The notes: a model not told the origin generated them from the sequence alone. A DNA stretch of 64,000 bases from Macrocystis pyrifera (GCA_031763025.1 JASSKH010000005.1:7097966-7161965); one strand, 5' to 3'; counted from the stretch's first letter, positions 1 to 11,879 are shown. Numbers and translations are program-made.

Positions 1-575
1 GGTAGTAGTATACTGGTAGTAGTTTGAAGCGTGCATGCTGCTTCTACCTTTACTACAGCAGTACATACATCTGCGTAGTATATAGTGGTACCGCTTGCAT
101 GCTACGTCGCCGTCGTGTGGAAGTTTTAGTACTATAGGAGCAGTAGTAGTAGGTATAGTAGTGCATGTTGCTTCTACCTGTACTGCATCTATCTACGTAC
201 TTCTGGTGGTGGGGTATAGCAACCGTATACCAGGTATTACGGGGGACCATAGTAAATAGGACCAAATATTGTTAGTATAAATAGGTAAACATCATAAGAT
301 TTTTTTGTGTACCGTCGTAGGTCCTATTTACTATGGTCCCCCGTAAAAATAGCAGCCATGCCCCAACCCACGGTACCGCGCGGTTATTTGACCTCTCTGT
401 TTACCATGAGTCTGTATTGTATGATCGTTTCGTCAGCAGTACTACTTACTGCTGTAGTAGTATAGTTAGTAGTCGTAGTACCTGTAGTAGTAGTGTACCA
501 GACAGTATTTTGTAGAGTGTATGCTGCTTCAACCTGTACTACATCTGCGCAGTAGTGGTAGTGGTGTATAGTGAC
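1..575. repeat. Degenerate GTA-rich tandem repeat
   Basis: Three related copies of a unit containing GCATGCTGCTTCTACCTGTA followed by a CATCTGCG-like segment start near positions 31, 162 and 517, each surrounded by GTAGTAGTA-rich DNA. The first two copies are about 130 bp apart. The third is displaced further by a MITE at 237-346, so the array predates that insertion. No coding potential is convincing here. Confidence 0.6.
237..346. mobile_element. MITE copy 1 (TTACGG/CCGTAA ends)
   Basis: Short palindromic element: left arm GGGGGACCATAGTAAATAGG, AT-rich core with AATATTGTTAG and TTTTTTTGTGTACC, right arm CCTATTTACTATGGTCCCCC. The left flank carries TA; the right flank has drifted to AA. It has no ORF, so it is a non-autonomous DNA element. 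Confidence 0.9.
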
Positions 576-1579
576 GGTATAAGTAGTCAACCCAAGATAC
601 CGCGTGCATGTGTTTGTAGCATTCACCACAGAACGAGTAGTACTCAGTTCCTGCCCACTACTATTACTCCTTCCTTCAAGCGATACGCTAACCCATGGCT
701 CCCGTTTCCACCAAGAACAGTTACACGGGTGTTACCTGTGACTCCCTTTTCGCCTTGCTACGCCCTCGGGATTTCACGTTACCCACATCCCGAAGGGGAA
801 CCTTGTAGAAAGTATAATATAATAGTACATACGTACTGTACATACGCTTTAGATTTTGAGCTGGGGGTGGACTGCTCGTTGCCCCGCTGCCTGCCTTCCT
901 CGTTAAAGAAGAATAACAGCCATCCAACCACTACTCCCCCGCCAACCCCCGGCCTCCGCTCTCACAGGTCTATGAATCATAAAAATAGGACTACGTAATA
1001 TAAATTGATCTGATCGCGAAAGTCCCTGTCTTGCCCAAAGCTACTTGCTACTAGGACTGCGGTTGAAATGCCCTCACAGACGGAATCGTTTTTCTCTTGT
1101 CAAATAAAGCATAGAACTTAAAGCACCCCCTCAGCACACGATGCGAGCACCGACCGCCCCGCCGTGAACTCTCGACACAACGAAAAAACGCTAGAAAACA
1201 ACAAAAATAACAAAAACAGTACGGGACTAGTCTACGGGTACAGGGAGACAGAAAAAGCTGCAAAAGTTTGCCCTCCATGGGCGTTGGTGTTGGTGGTGAT
1301 GTTGGCGTTATTGGGGTTGGCGTTGCTATTGCTGGTGGCAGTGGCCGGTGGCGGTGTGCGTTGGGTGCTGTTGTTGCGCTTAGGCAGACTACAGACAGCA
1401 GCAGATATACACACAAGACACAAAAAAAAACTATCGTGACGGCTTTTCGATGGCGCTGCTGTACGATACGAACTACCACTCCGGGCGGAAGTATAAGCAC
1501 CGTTTGGAAAATAATATGAAGACCAAGCGATCCTTATAGTTACGGCCAGAGGGGTGTGTAACTAAGATTTTAGCCCTTG

Positions 1580-1662
1580 TAGGACTGCAGTCCGTTTTTT
1601 GGACAAAACACTTGGAATCAGAGTAATTAGTCTCCAAAACGGGACTGCAGGTTTAAAAGGGT
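1580..1662. repeat. Foldback element, GGACTGCAGTCC family
   Basis: An inverted repeat whose arms are AGGACTGCAGTCCG and CGGGACTGCAGG-like, with complementary GGACAAA and TCTCC(AAAA) segments and a ~20-base AT-rich loop (CACTTGGAATCAGAG). The same plan recurs at least ten times in the window. Confidence 0.75.
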
Positions 1663-1865
1663 CAAGAGACGTGCGATCCTCGTCATACACGTTATACCAG
1701 GGTACACATTATACATCAGACATGACAAACGCAACAGTCAGTCCGACCCTCAGCTGTCTCGCTCGGTGTACACTCTCCCACCTCACAGCCCTCCCTTGGC
1801 CCGTGATTTGCCGACGATCATATGCTTTGTTAGGGATCGAACCCTCGAGTTCTTTTAGTTGACCG

Positions 1866-2061
1866 TTTTAGGACTGCAGTCCCGTTTTGGGGACAAAACT
1901 ATTACGGAGGGCCATAGTAAATAACACCTGCGGTGCACACAAAAACCTGAATATTTCCCTATTTTTGCTAACAAATTTTGGTCCCATTTACTATGGTCCT
2001 CCGTAATACTCAAAAATTGAGCGGTTTGTCCCCCAAAATCGGGACTGCAGTCCTAAAAGGG
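1866..2061. repeat. Foldback element split by a MITE
   Basis: The left arm (TTTTAGGACTGCAGTCCCG) and right arm (CGGGACTGCAGTCCTAAAA) match the uninterrupted family members, but a complete MITE sits in the loop. Removing the MITE and one TA restores a typical loop, which gives a clean empty site. Confidence 0.85.
1902..2006. mobile_element. MITE copy 2, nested, intact TA duplication
   Basis: This 105-bp element starts TTACGGAGGGCC and ends GGTCCTCCGTAA. It is flanked by TA at 1900-1901 and TA at 2007-2008 and interrupts a foldback element. This copy best defines the element ends and target duplication. Confidence 0.92.
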
Positions 2062-2721
2062 TTTTATTCGGATCTCACCCTCTTGTATTACTTGCCGACG
2101 AGCCTGTTCTCTTTTTTCATTCTGCTTTTTGTTGCTCATACGTGCGAGCATGTTGTCGTCGAGCTTATTATCTACCGTTCGCAAAAACGTCACATCACAG
2201 CACGTCCCGTGTGCGCAGCACGAAGCAGCAGAGCAAGTACCGTGCCGTTCAGAGCGCGACAACGCCACCCAGCATACAAAGTTGGCGAGACCCAGCATGT
2301 CGAGCATCCACACAGCTCGCTGTGTCAATTACGAACGAAGACATCGAAATCTGAAATCTGCCCGGCCTACAAAACTATTTTTTTTTTTCGTACAAGTACT
2401 CGTGTACGAGTAGGAGCTCTTGGCATTTGCAAGTCGCCAGTTTTCATCTACAATCGTGGACCTCTCAGTCCGCTTCGCTCGTGCGTCTTTTTTGTTCTCC
2501 CTTGTGAGCGAGCGTAGCGAGCGGCGGAAGCCGCTCTCGGAGCAAAGCGCCTTGTACCAGGTACATACAACACCCGTACGATACAAAACCTCTCTCCGCA
2601 TGTACGTACGTGTACATTGTTGTAGTACTGGCATGTGTCGTATGTGAGTGCATGACGACCGCAACTATCATGAGTACATAATTAATGCTATTTCAAGACG
2701 TGTACCTACCGTATTGATATT

Positions 2722-2829
2722 GGCGGGGACCATAGTAAATAGGACCAAATACTGTTATTAATAGTAACAAAAGCAAATATATAGGTTTTTATGTATCCCA
2801 TAGGTCCTAGTAACCATGGACCCCCGTAA
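2722..2829. mobile_element. MITE copy 3
   Basis: The left arm GCGGGGACCATAGTAAATAG and a right arm ending CATGGACCCCCGTAA surround an AT core with ATATATAGGTTTTTATG. The right arm has diverged (CCTAGTAACCATGG), so the terminal match is imperfect. Confidence 0.85.
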
Positions 2830-4109
2830 ATAGTACACACCTACATACGAGAGTAAGCAACATACCAGGTACCAGTCTGTCCCTATAAAAGGATGTTTGG
2901 TATACTAAAATCAAATACAACAGCAGTTAGTTCTTTATATTGAGCAACAGAGTGATGCACGTTATTTTCCAACGTCAGGGAGACAACATGCGCCCCTCCG
3001 GAGAGCTCTTGATGCTATAGCCCTTTGAACTCCTTTGTAGGACTGCTTTGCTGCACCCCCGTTGTGAGAACGAAACACATGGAACTGCAGCAGTGTAGAG
3101 CCAACTATTAATAGAGGGTTATGCATGTACAGAACAGCAGCAGCAAAACGGTTCAACCCGCACCTACGTTTCAAAAATGGCAAATTACTTGGGCATGTAA
3201 TACGTACGTACCGCGGTAGGCGGTGGGTCTCTACGTACCAGGAATCTACCCGGCACCCGGTACAGATTGGGGTAATTTAGGCAGGAAGGAAATCCATGCA
3301 CGGCTGCTTGCCCCACGTTCAGCGTTCAGCACGCTGTGCGGCCTGAGCCAGGAGCTCGAAGAAACAGCGCCCGCGAGACCAAGGGACTCCCTTGCGTCTC
3401 ACTCTCCCGGTGGGAATGGGGTATGGGCAGGGTTCACACCATTGCATTTTTGAACCACAGGCTAAATACTTGCACGAAGGAAACTGGGTTAACATGAGAT
3501 ACTCATCTTACCAGCTACCAGGACCTGGTCTCGCGAGACACGACTTCATCATGCTGCACGCTGCTGCAGGCCTCACGTGGGTATCAAAACACGATGACAA
3601 GTTGAGAAATTACGTGTATGTAGTAATTGCCGTCCTACGAGTCTACGGTCCACCAGCTGCTACTATGAGTGCCTGCGCGCTGCGCACTTTAGAAGAAGAA
3701 CATCAGATAACGGCACCGAACAGCGGCAGCAGGTGTGTGTGTTCTTCAACTTAAACCGTTATTTATACCCGTCGACATCCAGCACAACCAAGTGTCTGTG
3801 CCGGTTCTTCAATCTCATCAATAGAGAGATACAAGCTCTGTGCAGCTTTTAACAGCAGAAGCGATACTGCCGTAAAGCGATGGTATCCGATGTGAACAAA
3901 CCAAAACACAAAACACCCAATACCTTGCGTACTAGCGCTAAGTAGTGCTACAGCTGTCGCTGTAATTCCGGCATAGGCCAGCAGTGCGCATACCGGTACG
4001 AGGATAGGAATATCTGATTATGTAGACTGGTCGCCAGCCCGAACCCACCCCCCCTATACGAGTACACCCGACCCCCCACCCCACCCGCCCACCAACCTAC
4101 ACTGCCCAC

Positions 4110-4274
4110 CTGCTGCTCCCTCTGCTCCTCCTCCGCTGGGGACTGGGCCTCGTACAGTCCCGAGTTGTGCAGGCACGCGAACGTCTGTCGGAGGGCCTGC
4201 TCGTGGTTTCCCCCGTGCTCCGTAAGCAGGGAAGCGACGACTTCCTGCAGGCGCGCGTCGGCTTCTTCCATTCC
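4110..4274 (-). CDS. Candidate internal exon, acidic helical protein (unidentified)
   Basis: This stretch reads 55 codons in phase 0 from an AG acceptor (4276-4275) to a CAG/GT donor (4109-4108). The peptide begins GMEEADARLQEVVASLLTEH and ends QSPAEEEQREQQ. It is charged, helix-prone and free of the low-complexity runs that surround it, which is why I take it as coding. I do not recognise a family. A Met at its second codon could also be a start. It could be joined in phase to the exon at 9841-9969, which would make a minus-strand gene overlapping the plus-strand BAR-like gene antisense. Alternatively it is a remnant of a dead gene. Confidence 0.45.
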
Positions 4275-5904
4275 CTTCACACGTGGGTGCGGCTTGGGCG
4301 AGGGGCGGGGAGGAAGCGGGGGGGGGGGGGGGTGCAAGTCGCAAGCAAGTGTTTGCAAGTCGCAAGCAAGTCCTCCTCCTTTCGTCCGTTTCCCTCCCTC
4401 TTCTCGTCGTGCGTTCCTTCCTCTCCTCTCCTCCCTTTCGAGCGAGCGAAGAAGTGAGCCAACCCCCCGAGCGTTTATCACGCTTCTCTCCCCGATTCTC
4501 ACTCTGCGCGTTGGCCGGCGGGGTTTCACCGTTGGTTTGAAGACTAGGCGAGACGGGTGCAGAACAGATGTAGGGAGGCATGCAGGAGGTGGGCGCGGGG
4601 GGGGGGGTTAGGGTTTCGTGTATAATTGGAGGTGGGTAGCACTGACGGACGACGTTCGTGCTCATGCGCCTGGTACAACACACACATGAGTCAAATAAGA
4701 TGGAGGCTACGAGTACGAGTATGCATTCATCGTATGCGTGCTACGTTTTCATATCGTTGGTGTTTTAAATATATAGCATTTGGTGCTTTGCTGCATTGCT
4801 GATGCTGCTGTCTGCCCGCTTGCAAGCCTGAGCTTGCAACGCTTGATCGGCGATACGTATATACGCGTGAGCAGTATGTACCCTGTGGTACCTGGTACTT
4901 AGTATACTTACTTTCAAGTGCTGCAGGTATGATACATACCTCCAAGTATCATACAAGCGACTTCTTGCTGCAGATGCTGCTGCTGTCCCTATATATGTAC
5001 ACGCAATACGAAAAGTGTACACGTTGTCCTGCTTGCTACCGTCATTCGTTGTCAGGCAGGCGGCAATCTCTCGAGTACGCGCTGCAACCGAAGGCGCACG
5101 ACGAGCTGGCGTTTGGGCTAAACGGTTGAGGCAAGCGTTCACAGCAGTACGTGAATCGAAGCCTGCGAGATCTACAGGCAGGGGAACGGACTGCTATTGT
5201 TCTTGCACTCCAGTACGACAAAAGGGGCGTGGAGTCTTCGTAATCACCGAAGAGCTACGTAAAGCAGAGGACGACTTCCTGGAGGGCGCTGATGGCGGAA
5301 TCATCTCCTGGGCAGCCCTCAGCGTGTGGCAGCCGTCTGTACGTGTCCGAGATCAACAGACGTGCCCTCGCGGGGCAGTGCACGCGTGCTCCTGCGATCG
5401 TGGCTCGCCCCTCCTTTGAAAGAAGCAAAGTGTACCAGATCAGATAGGTTGCGTCCGGAAAAGAACGCGGTTCTCTCGGATAATGTAATAGTGCGTTCCG
5501 CTTTATGGTGGCACCGCTTCAGCTTATCGCCTTAGCGGCCGCGACTCGTGTCAATCGCAACATATTTTGGCCCTTGGTCTTCCTCACCTCAGCACGTGGA
5601 CAGGAGACCGAAAGCCCGAACCGAAATGCAGAAGTGTAGACACAGATGGCGTCGAACACCCTCAACACAAACATTCGGCGGGACTTGCGGCAGTGGAACT
5701 CCTCGGCGGGAATCCTTTTCCCTATCCCCTATACAGAACGTTCATTTCGATATAACTCCGAAAAACCGAAGATTTGAGATTCTGCACAGACGATTATTTA
5801 TGAAGATCCGTAATTGTAGCGAGAGGCAAGGGTTTTTGAAGAGGAAGGGAGGGCCGCATCCTGCAGGAGCCAGAGGGCTCTAGGGGAGCAGCGAGGTCAC
5901 GACC
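4275..5904. other. No supported gene; 5' flank of the BAR-like gene
   Basis: The region contains a G-run at 4320-4331, a poly-purine/pyrimidine patch, and GTACC-rich DNA at 4850-4930. An open frame at 5015-5419 has some protein-like composition near its 3' half but no clear splice sites or family signature, so I leave it unassigned. The stretch should contain the promoter and 5' untranslated region of the gene starting at 5905. I cannot place a TATA box or initiator with confidence. Confidence 0.35.
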
Positions 5905-6069
5905 ATGTCTCGGCTGCAGACTGAGAGTTCGTCGGTGTCGACGGACAGACATATGGAGAGCTTACGAGAGGTTCACGAACGGCTCTCAGCTTTTATCAAC
6001 GCCCGAAACCAATTGTCCAAGTTTACGCTGTCCTTGGCGGACTCCATCGTCGACTTCTACTCTCCCGAG
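5905..6069 (+). CDS. BAR/F-BAR-like coiled-coil protein, exon 1
   Basis: The exon opens at ATG in context CGACCATGT after an in-frame TAG at 5881 and runs 55 codons to GAG/GTGAAA. After a Ser/Thr-rich leader, the peptide reads MESLREVHERLSAFINARNQ followed by a helical stretch ending in SIVDFYSPE. That H..L..F....Q....F..SLADSI pattern resembles the first long helix of BAR-superfamily domains, which dimerise and bend or sense membranes. The exon ends in phase 0 and joins 10637-10752 without a frame break. The family call rests on helix pattern only. Together with the next three exons it gives 160-odd residues, all predicted helical, and the C-terminus is lost in the gap at 32618. Confidence 0.65.
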
Positions 6070-9000
6070 GTGAAAGCAAACCACATTATCTGTACATGAT
6101 GAGTAAGCTCTGCCGGCAACAAGGCAATGCCGCCCTAAGATATACCGGGCTGCCCTTCCTTGGGGCAATTGACTTTAACTCGTGTGCCTGGTAGCATTCG
6201 CCAGGCTAGCGCATGCCTGTGACCCTTCTCTCGCCGCGAAAGGACCCAGGACCGGGCGACAACGCAACGTTTAACTTTTTCAGCTTGAAAAGTGTTGGTA
6301 AATTATTTTTTTTGTTGGTGCAACAAACGGCCCCATTTTCATTTTTTTCGTGGTGTTTTGTAGTTTGTAGGCATCATGGCAGCTGGTACTCTATTTTCAA
6401 GATACAACCCACAAGTCTTTTTTTTTCATCTTCATGGCCCTTCCGCATGGCGATTTTTGTTTGTCGCCTCCCATGTCGGAGGCAACGACCCGAAAACTAC
6501 GCAAAAAACTCTGCTTTTCATTCCCCCAAGGATAGATTTACAACAGGCGCACGCGATTGCCCGCATTGCTCTCGACAGCGTCTTTGGGTTGAAGGTGTAG
6601 GTGTGTACGTGGCAAGAATATGAGTTGCAGTCGAGGACTACGCACCAGTGTTTTCGATATCCCGCGCGACATATGATTTTTGAATTCGAGAAATCGGCGG
6701 ACCTCCACTGCCACGTGCATGTATCGTGGACAAGTACTTCTCGATTTATTTTATATATACGTGTATATAATGTGTGGTGTCTGCGAGTCCCTAGAAACTG
6801 CTGTCTTCTCTCCCCTTTTTTTGTTGCCTGTTTTTGCGCTTATTTATTTTTATTCACTGCTTCACGAAATAAAACAGCAGCAGCCAGCGGCGTGTTGTCC
6901 GTCCCAAGTCCCAATGCCCGATGCAGAGACAAAACTTTCGCACGCTTGGCGCACAACGTGTCGCAGTGGCTCGTGGCTCGCGATAGTGCCCTCTTCCCTC
7001 TGTCTCTCCCTCGCGCTGCTGCTTCAGGGTGCGGCAACAACAACTAATCGATACAGAAGAGCACAACCCGCACCGGAGGCACTCACTCACATCACAGCCA
7101 GTAGCAGAAGAAGAAAGAACAGTTTTTATATTTTTTTACTGCTTTTTTATAGATTGAAGCGCTCCGTGATCAACCCGAAGTTCGCGCAATTGTTGCGACC
7201 TCGTACGTAGCGGCTCTGCGTAGTGGCTGGGTAGCAGCGTTGGCACGGGTGGGCGGGCGGGCGGGCTGGAGGCGGGCGGGCCCGGCGTCCATTCCGAACT
7301 GCTACATACGCGTGCTGCTGCTGCTGCTGTCCTTTTCATACTCTTGATAAAACATATTTCGAAACTTGAGGAAAAGAAGCCCCGCCGCTTTTTGTTGTTG
7401 TTGTTTAGGTGTTTTAGGTGACAACTCGGAATATGAGTTGGATAAAAAGTTTGCATTTGCCGATGCTGCTTTTCAAATACTGTACTTGAAAGTTGAGAGT
7501 GCTGCTGCTCCTGCGCTGCTGGAGTATGGGGTCGTGCTTCAAGTGTCTCCAAGTTCTTTCAGGAGCAGCTGCAGATGAATGAACTATCAAATATTAATAG
7601 TGCGAGGACGTCTCGTTTGCACGTTGCTCGTAATTTTATTTGTAGAGCGGTGGTACGAGTCATTTTTGCTGTGCGAATGGATGGTTGTGCTCGGGGGCTG
7701 CAACGCATTTCTCGCGCTACGAGAGTAAAAGTGCTCCCGCCCGCTGCTGCCGTGCCGCTGCTACTGCTGCTACTGGTCTAACACCGGCATGTCAGCCTGT
7801 CCCTTGTGCATTGATTTTACATCCAAACACGGCGGTGGTGGTGGTGGTGATGGTGGGGTATACGGAACCTCGGATCTGGTATACGGTGCAACAAGCAATC
7901 GCAAATGTACCGGCAGCATAGCACCAGGTACTTCAGGTATTCATACGTACGTTGTAGATGGCGCAAAGGTGCAGGGGTTGGGGCGGGGGGGTCTGTCAGT
8001 TTTTTTTGGATCGTCGAAGAGAGCCTTGATGGTTTGTTTTTTTTGTGGTCGTTTGCTGTCTTGTTCTTGCTTATTTGCTGCTGGGTGCAGACCCGTGTTG
8101 CTGCTCTGGTGCCGGTGCTGCGCTGCTGGTACTTCTGAGCTGCTGATGCTGCTGCTGCTACCACATGGCATGCTTCCAACCTGTTTTTCGACGTACCTCC
8201 TTCCCTTCCTCCGGCTGTCTCTCCCTCTTTCCAGACGAACACGCACGAACCCACGCGGTTTCTTTAGCCGTCGACAGCAGCGCCAGTAACACACAACACA
8301 GAACAAGCAATTGTTTGCAGCAGCCAGAGTGCTGCTGCTGCTGCTGCGAATTTGTTGGTTAGTCAGTGTTTTCACTCGTCGCTCTCTTTTCCTATTTGTC
8401 TGTAGTCTGTATGAGGTGAACTTGAACTTTTGAAACGCCCTCTCTTTTGTAACCGATTTTTTCCTGCACCAGGTACCACTCTTACTGTTGATACTACTTT
8501 AGTGTATCATACCCTACATGTTTGATAAACGAAGAGTCGTGGCGTAGAATGGCGTCGACAACGCCCATCGCGATTTCTCACTCTACATGCTGCTGCTGTC
8601 CTTATTATCTCCTTACATATGAAATGAGCAGCAGCATTCGTGAGCCACCGTCAGAGAGATCCAAACTCTTTCCTCCGTGGTCCCACAAGAGGCACGAGAT
8701 TAATGTAACAAGAAGAGAATATATACATCCTGAACCTCCAGGTGTGTTCACTCCAGAGAGACTTGCGAGTAAAATCGTATGATCTTTCAGAACATCGTAA
8801 TAATAGTATTGTCCCAATTTACCGGATATCTTGGTAAACGTGGATGATGAGGATGGATGATGTTCTGACATGATTAAGGGAGTAGTCGACTTCCGTGGAA
8901 TCCTGCTTGTGTGGTCACCAAACAGGCTATAAAACAACAAATGCATCTCGATGGGAGAAAACGAACTACCGCTGTAGTACGAAGTAGTGTCCACGGCGGT

Positions 9001-9666
9001 ATCATACCAGTCCGGAAGGGAAACGGTACTAAGGAGCTGTGTTATAATCCCATATCACACCGGGAAAATACTCACGGTATTGTGTGTACACTCGAAAAAA
9101 AAAAAAGAGGAGGAAAAAAAAAAAAGAAACGCACGAAGAGGGAACAGAAAGAAGGAAAATGAAGAAATAAAAACGAAGCAAACATGCGTTCTGGGCGCAG
9201 GCCGACAAGATTGCTGTTTGCTGGTACGATCACTCCTATGGTGTGTCGACCTGATGGACCAACATTAGGATCACACAAGCAGATCAGAAGGAGGGCTAGA
9301 AGACAAGGAGAGGGTAGAGACAAAGAGCTATTAACAACAAACAAAAAACGAGCAATCGTATGTCCAGTTCGTAGATCAAGGACGACACAGAGAGGACAGA
9401 GACAGACAGACCAAGCGAGGGCGAAAAACAAAAAGCGGCAACAAAATCGGAAACAAAGTCGGAAACGAAAGGAGAAATAACAAACGGCCACACAAATATA
9501 ACAATAAAGGTGACGCAGCCGATGCAGAATGGCGCAGGGTACGAGGGGGGGGGGGGGGGGGGTACCATCGACTTGGCAGGGAATACTCGCAGGGCATCAC
9601 AACAAACCCAAACAAGAATAAATAGAACAAGTCAAACAGGGATTGTAACACAGCGTTAGGTAGTCG
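6070..9666. other. Intron 1 of the BAR-like gene, unassigned part
   Basis: This part is noncoding as far as I can see, with T-rich and CTG-rich patches (for example 7313-7330, 8140-8160, 8331-8346) and a poly-A/purine block at 9093-9170. Open frames at 8605-8994 (minus) and 9184-9480 (plus, Arg/Lys/Gln-rich) are described under rejected items. Confidence 0.5.
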
Positions 9667-9840
9667 TCACTGGGCGTCTCGTCTAGAATGGCGGCCAGTA
9701 TCAAGTTTCGGCGGGTGCCTTAACTTTCTTAACCAGCGTAGCTGCTGTTGCTGCGCCTCCTTCAACGTGGCTCCTCTTCCTTCCCCCCCCCTGGCCTTGG
9801 GCCCAACGGCGTGTTGATCAAGTTGCTGCGCCTTTTTTAC

Positions 9841-9969
9841 CTCAAGCGCTCGTCGTTTGGCTACATTCTTCTTCTCCTTATCGAACCAGCGCTTCATGTA
9901 CTGCCCTGCCGCTTCCTCAACACGTCTGAAGCACTTGCCCAATTTCTTCGCTGCCAGCGTCCATTGTTT
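9841..9969 (-). CDS. Candidate exon, basic coiled-coil peptide antisense to BAR-like gene intron 1
   Basis: From an AG acceptor at 9971-9970 the frame reads KQWTLAAKKLGKCFRRVEEA and continues through QYMKRWFDKEKKNVAKRRALE to a GAG/GTAAAA donor at 9840-9839. That gives 43 codons, phase 0 at both ends. If the donor is not used, the frame stays open to a stop at 9667, adding a Lys/Gln/Arg-rich tail. The composition is strongly protein-like and helical, and reminiscent of a BAR-type helix, yet it lies on the strand opposite to the BAR-like gene inside that gene's first intron. It may belong to a minus-strand gene together with 4110-4274, or be a decayed duplicate. Function is not recognised. Confidence 0.45.
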
Positions 9970-10067
9970 CTCTTAGAGGGGCAAGTTCAACAACGATAGG
10001 TCGCGTTCGAGACAACCCATCCAGTCCTGCTTTGCCCTCCCCAGTAACTCTTTCCCCCCCGCCCCTA

Positions 10068-10173
10068 TTACGGGGGGCCATAGTAAATAGGACCTACGGT
10101 ACACACAAAAAAACTATATATTTCCCTATTTTTACTCACAATATTTTGTCCTACATACTATGGTCCCCCATAG
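10068..10173. mobile_element. MITE copy 4
   Basis: The left end TATTACGGGGGGCCATAGTA and a right end with CTATGGTCCCCCATAGTA flank an AT core (TTTCCCTATTTTTACTCACA). It lies in intron 1 of the BAR-like gene, about 460 bp upstream of exon 2. Confidence 0.88.
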
Positions 10174-10636
10174 TAGTCCCCCAAACATCACTGGTTTGGG
10201 TAGTCTCTCGTTGCCTTACCCACACGAGCCACGAACCCCGTGAAAAGTATCCTCCGCCTTCTCACCGTCGTATCGACTTTCTTACGGCCAGTCTTGCCCA
10301 GTGCGTCTGCGTATGAAAGCATATGGTAGCCGTCGCGAGGGAGTGCGGAGGTGCGGAGGCGAGAAATGGAAAAAAAAAAAAAACGTACGGTATATATGAT
10401 CGTATGTGGAGGGAAAGAGCGTGTACCAGAACGTTACACGAGCATTTCGTCACGTGTGTTGCCTCCTGTGTGTTGCTTTTGCGTTCGTCTGCTGTGTTCA
10501 CCTTTCTTCGTGTATAATCCACCCACACGGTTATTCAACGTCTCTCCCCCCCCCCCCCCCCCCCCCTCTGCCCGCCTGTCTGGCCTGGAAACCAAAACGC
10601 CGCCCACCGTGGTGAACCTTATATATATATGCGCAG

Positions 10637-10752
10637 GATGATGGCTTTGCGCCGGCTGTGGCTTTTCAAACGATGGCGGCGGAGGGAATATCTGGACTGC
10701 TGTGCGCTCAGTTGCAGGCCTTGGTGCAGACAGCTCTTCGACCGCTTGCCAG
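10637..10752 (+). CDS. BAR/F-BAR-like protein, exon 2
   Basis: The acceptor is TATATATGCGCAG and the donor is CCAG/GTAAAA. The frame gives 38 full codons plus AG (phase 2). The peptide begins DDGFAPAVAFQTMAAEGISG and ends QALVQTALRPLA(R). The segment L..L......V...LRPL resembles the part of BAR/F-BAR domains where the first helix ends and the second begins. Exon 1 ends in phase 0 and this exon begins in phase 0. Its phase-2 end needs exactly one base, which exon 3 supplies to complete an Arg codon. The match of phases over introns of 4.6 and 12 kb is the main evidence that the exons belong together. Confidence 0.65.
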
Positions 10753-10839
10753 GTAAAAATATTGTCGGACGAGTATGCAAGATACTCCAACAACAGCAGT
10801 AGTACCGATCGTCGCGGGGAGGGGGGGCGGGGGGGCGCG

Positions 10840-11005
10840 CATGGGGGGAGGGGTGTACTCATTATCGTGCATGGCCGTAGTCATATGACCATAGACCCTC
10901 GCATCCCTACAATGCCGAGACGGAGCACGTCGGGTTTTCACCGACCAGGCAGACATTGCTTGCACCAAGCGCGAAGCGCCGTGAGGTGTGGGGCGGGGGA
11001 GGGGG
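10840..11005 (-). repeat. Family B retroelement-like tail
   Basis: Read on the minus strand, the unit runs through CACGTGCTCCG and ACGGCCATGCACGATAATG to GAGTACACCCCTCCCCCC. The internal block CCGACCAGGCAGACATTGC (plus strand) recurs in eight other places. The C-rich end follows GAGTAC, as in the retrotransposon 3' end at 27302. Confidence 0.7.
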
Positions 11006-11879
11006 GGATAGATCCACGGGGACGAGGGAAGAAGGGAGTATTCATATTAATAGCTGGTATTCGTTTTGTTATTCGTAGAGATGAATCTATAATACGCAAT
11101 ACGCCAAACACCAATACCACAACATACACTCGTACGACAACATCGAACATCAAATTCCAGGGAACAAACTACTACGTACCTCTATTCAATACGTAGCTCT
11201 GAACGTATACTGCTGCTGACTGCTGTATCGTACGTACCGGTATGAGGGTATACAATGTCGTGCAGTCGTGTAGTTGCAATTGCGGTTGCACACGCAAAAG
11301 CTGAAGACAGCAGCGTTCTTGTTTTTTGTTCACAGCAGCAGGCTTCTTTAGTATTTTCACTCGCTTTGCCCGAAACCAAAAGAGACGAGGAGACGGGCGA
11401 AAGGATGAAGCAGTCAGTCAAGGCCGTCCGTGAAGGCAACTTCATCCGTTTAGACGGATTTTACCCAATCCCCGCTTGCAAAACGCCTCATTTTGTTTTG
11501 TGGAAGAATCCTTTATTTTGGTGCCCGCTTTGTGCAGGCAGCTGCGTCCTGTACCCAACTTTGTGAAGGGTGTGTGTCGTCAATTTCAACCTTGCACGTG
11601 GACCCCCCACCCAGACCAACCCAACCCCAGGCCTGACCCTACCCCGAACCCGAACCCCAACCTTTTGGGGGGCTCGAGATGATCAGGAGCAGTCACACGG
11701 CTCCGCCGCGTGCTTTGGTGGCGTTTTCCCTGAAAAACGCCGGGCGGCCGAAAGACGCGCCTCGACCAATAAGACCCGCATCATGCAGCTGCACATACTA
11801 CTATAATAATATGTAGTAGGTCGCGTCCTTTATTTTAATTTCCGTTTTGCAGTACTCGCAGTAGTCACGTGTTGATAGC

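Larger units (their letters stand above)
347..4109. other. Noncoding, repeat-bearing region
   Basis: Apart from the foldback elements and MITEs listed separately, I see no exon with matching acceptor, donor and protein-like composition. Short open frames on both strands overlap each other and are of low complexity. Scattered TACCAGGTA-type words occur near 2560 and 2866. Confidence 0.5.

Noticed and set aside
3392-3754. Plus-strand 120-codon frame
   Set aside because: No family resemblance, no splice signals, and comparable frames overlap it.
8605-8994. Minus-strand 129-codon frame with a hydrophobic stretch
   Set aside because: Composition is fairly protein-like, but I recognise no domain and see no flanking acceptor or donor. 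Left unassigned inside the intron.
9184-9480. Plus-strand frame rich in Arg, Lys and Gln, looking like a basic DNA-binding peptide
   Set aside because: It follows a poly-purine block, has no splice context and its complement is equally open. Base composition explains it.
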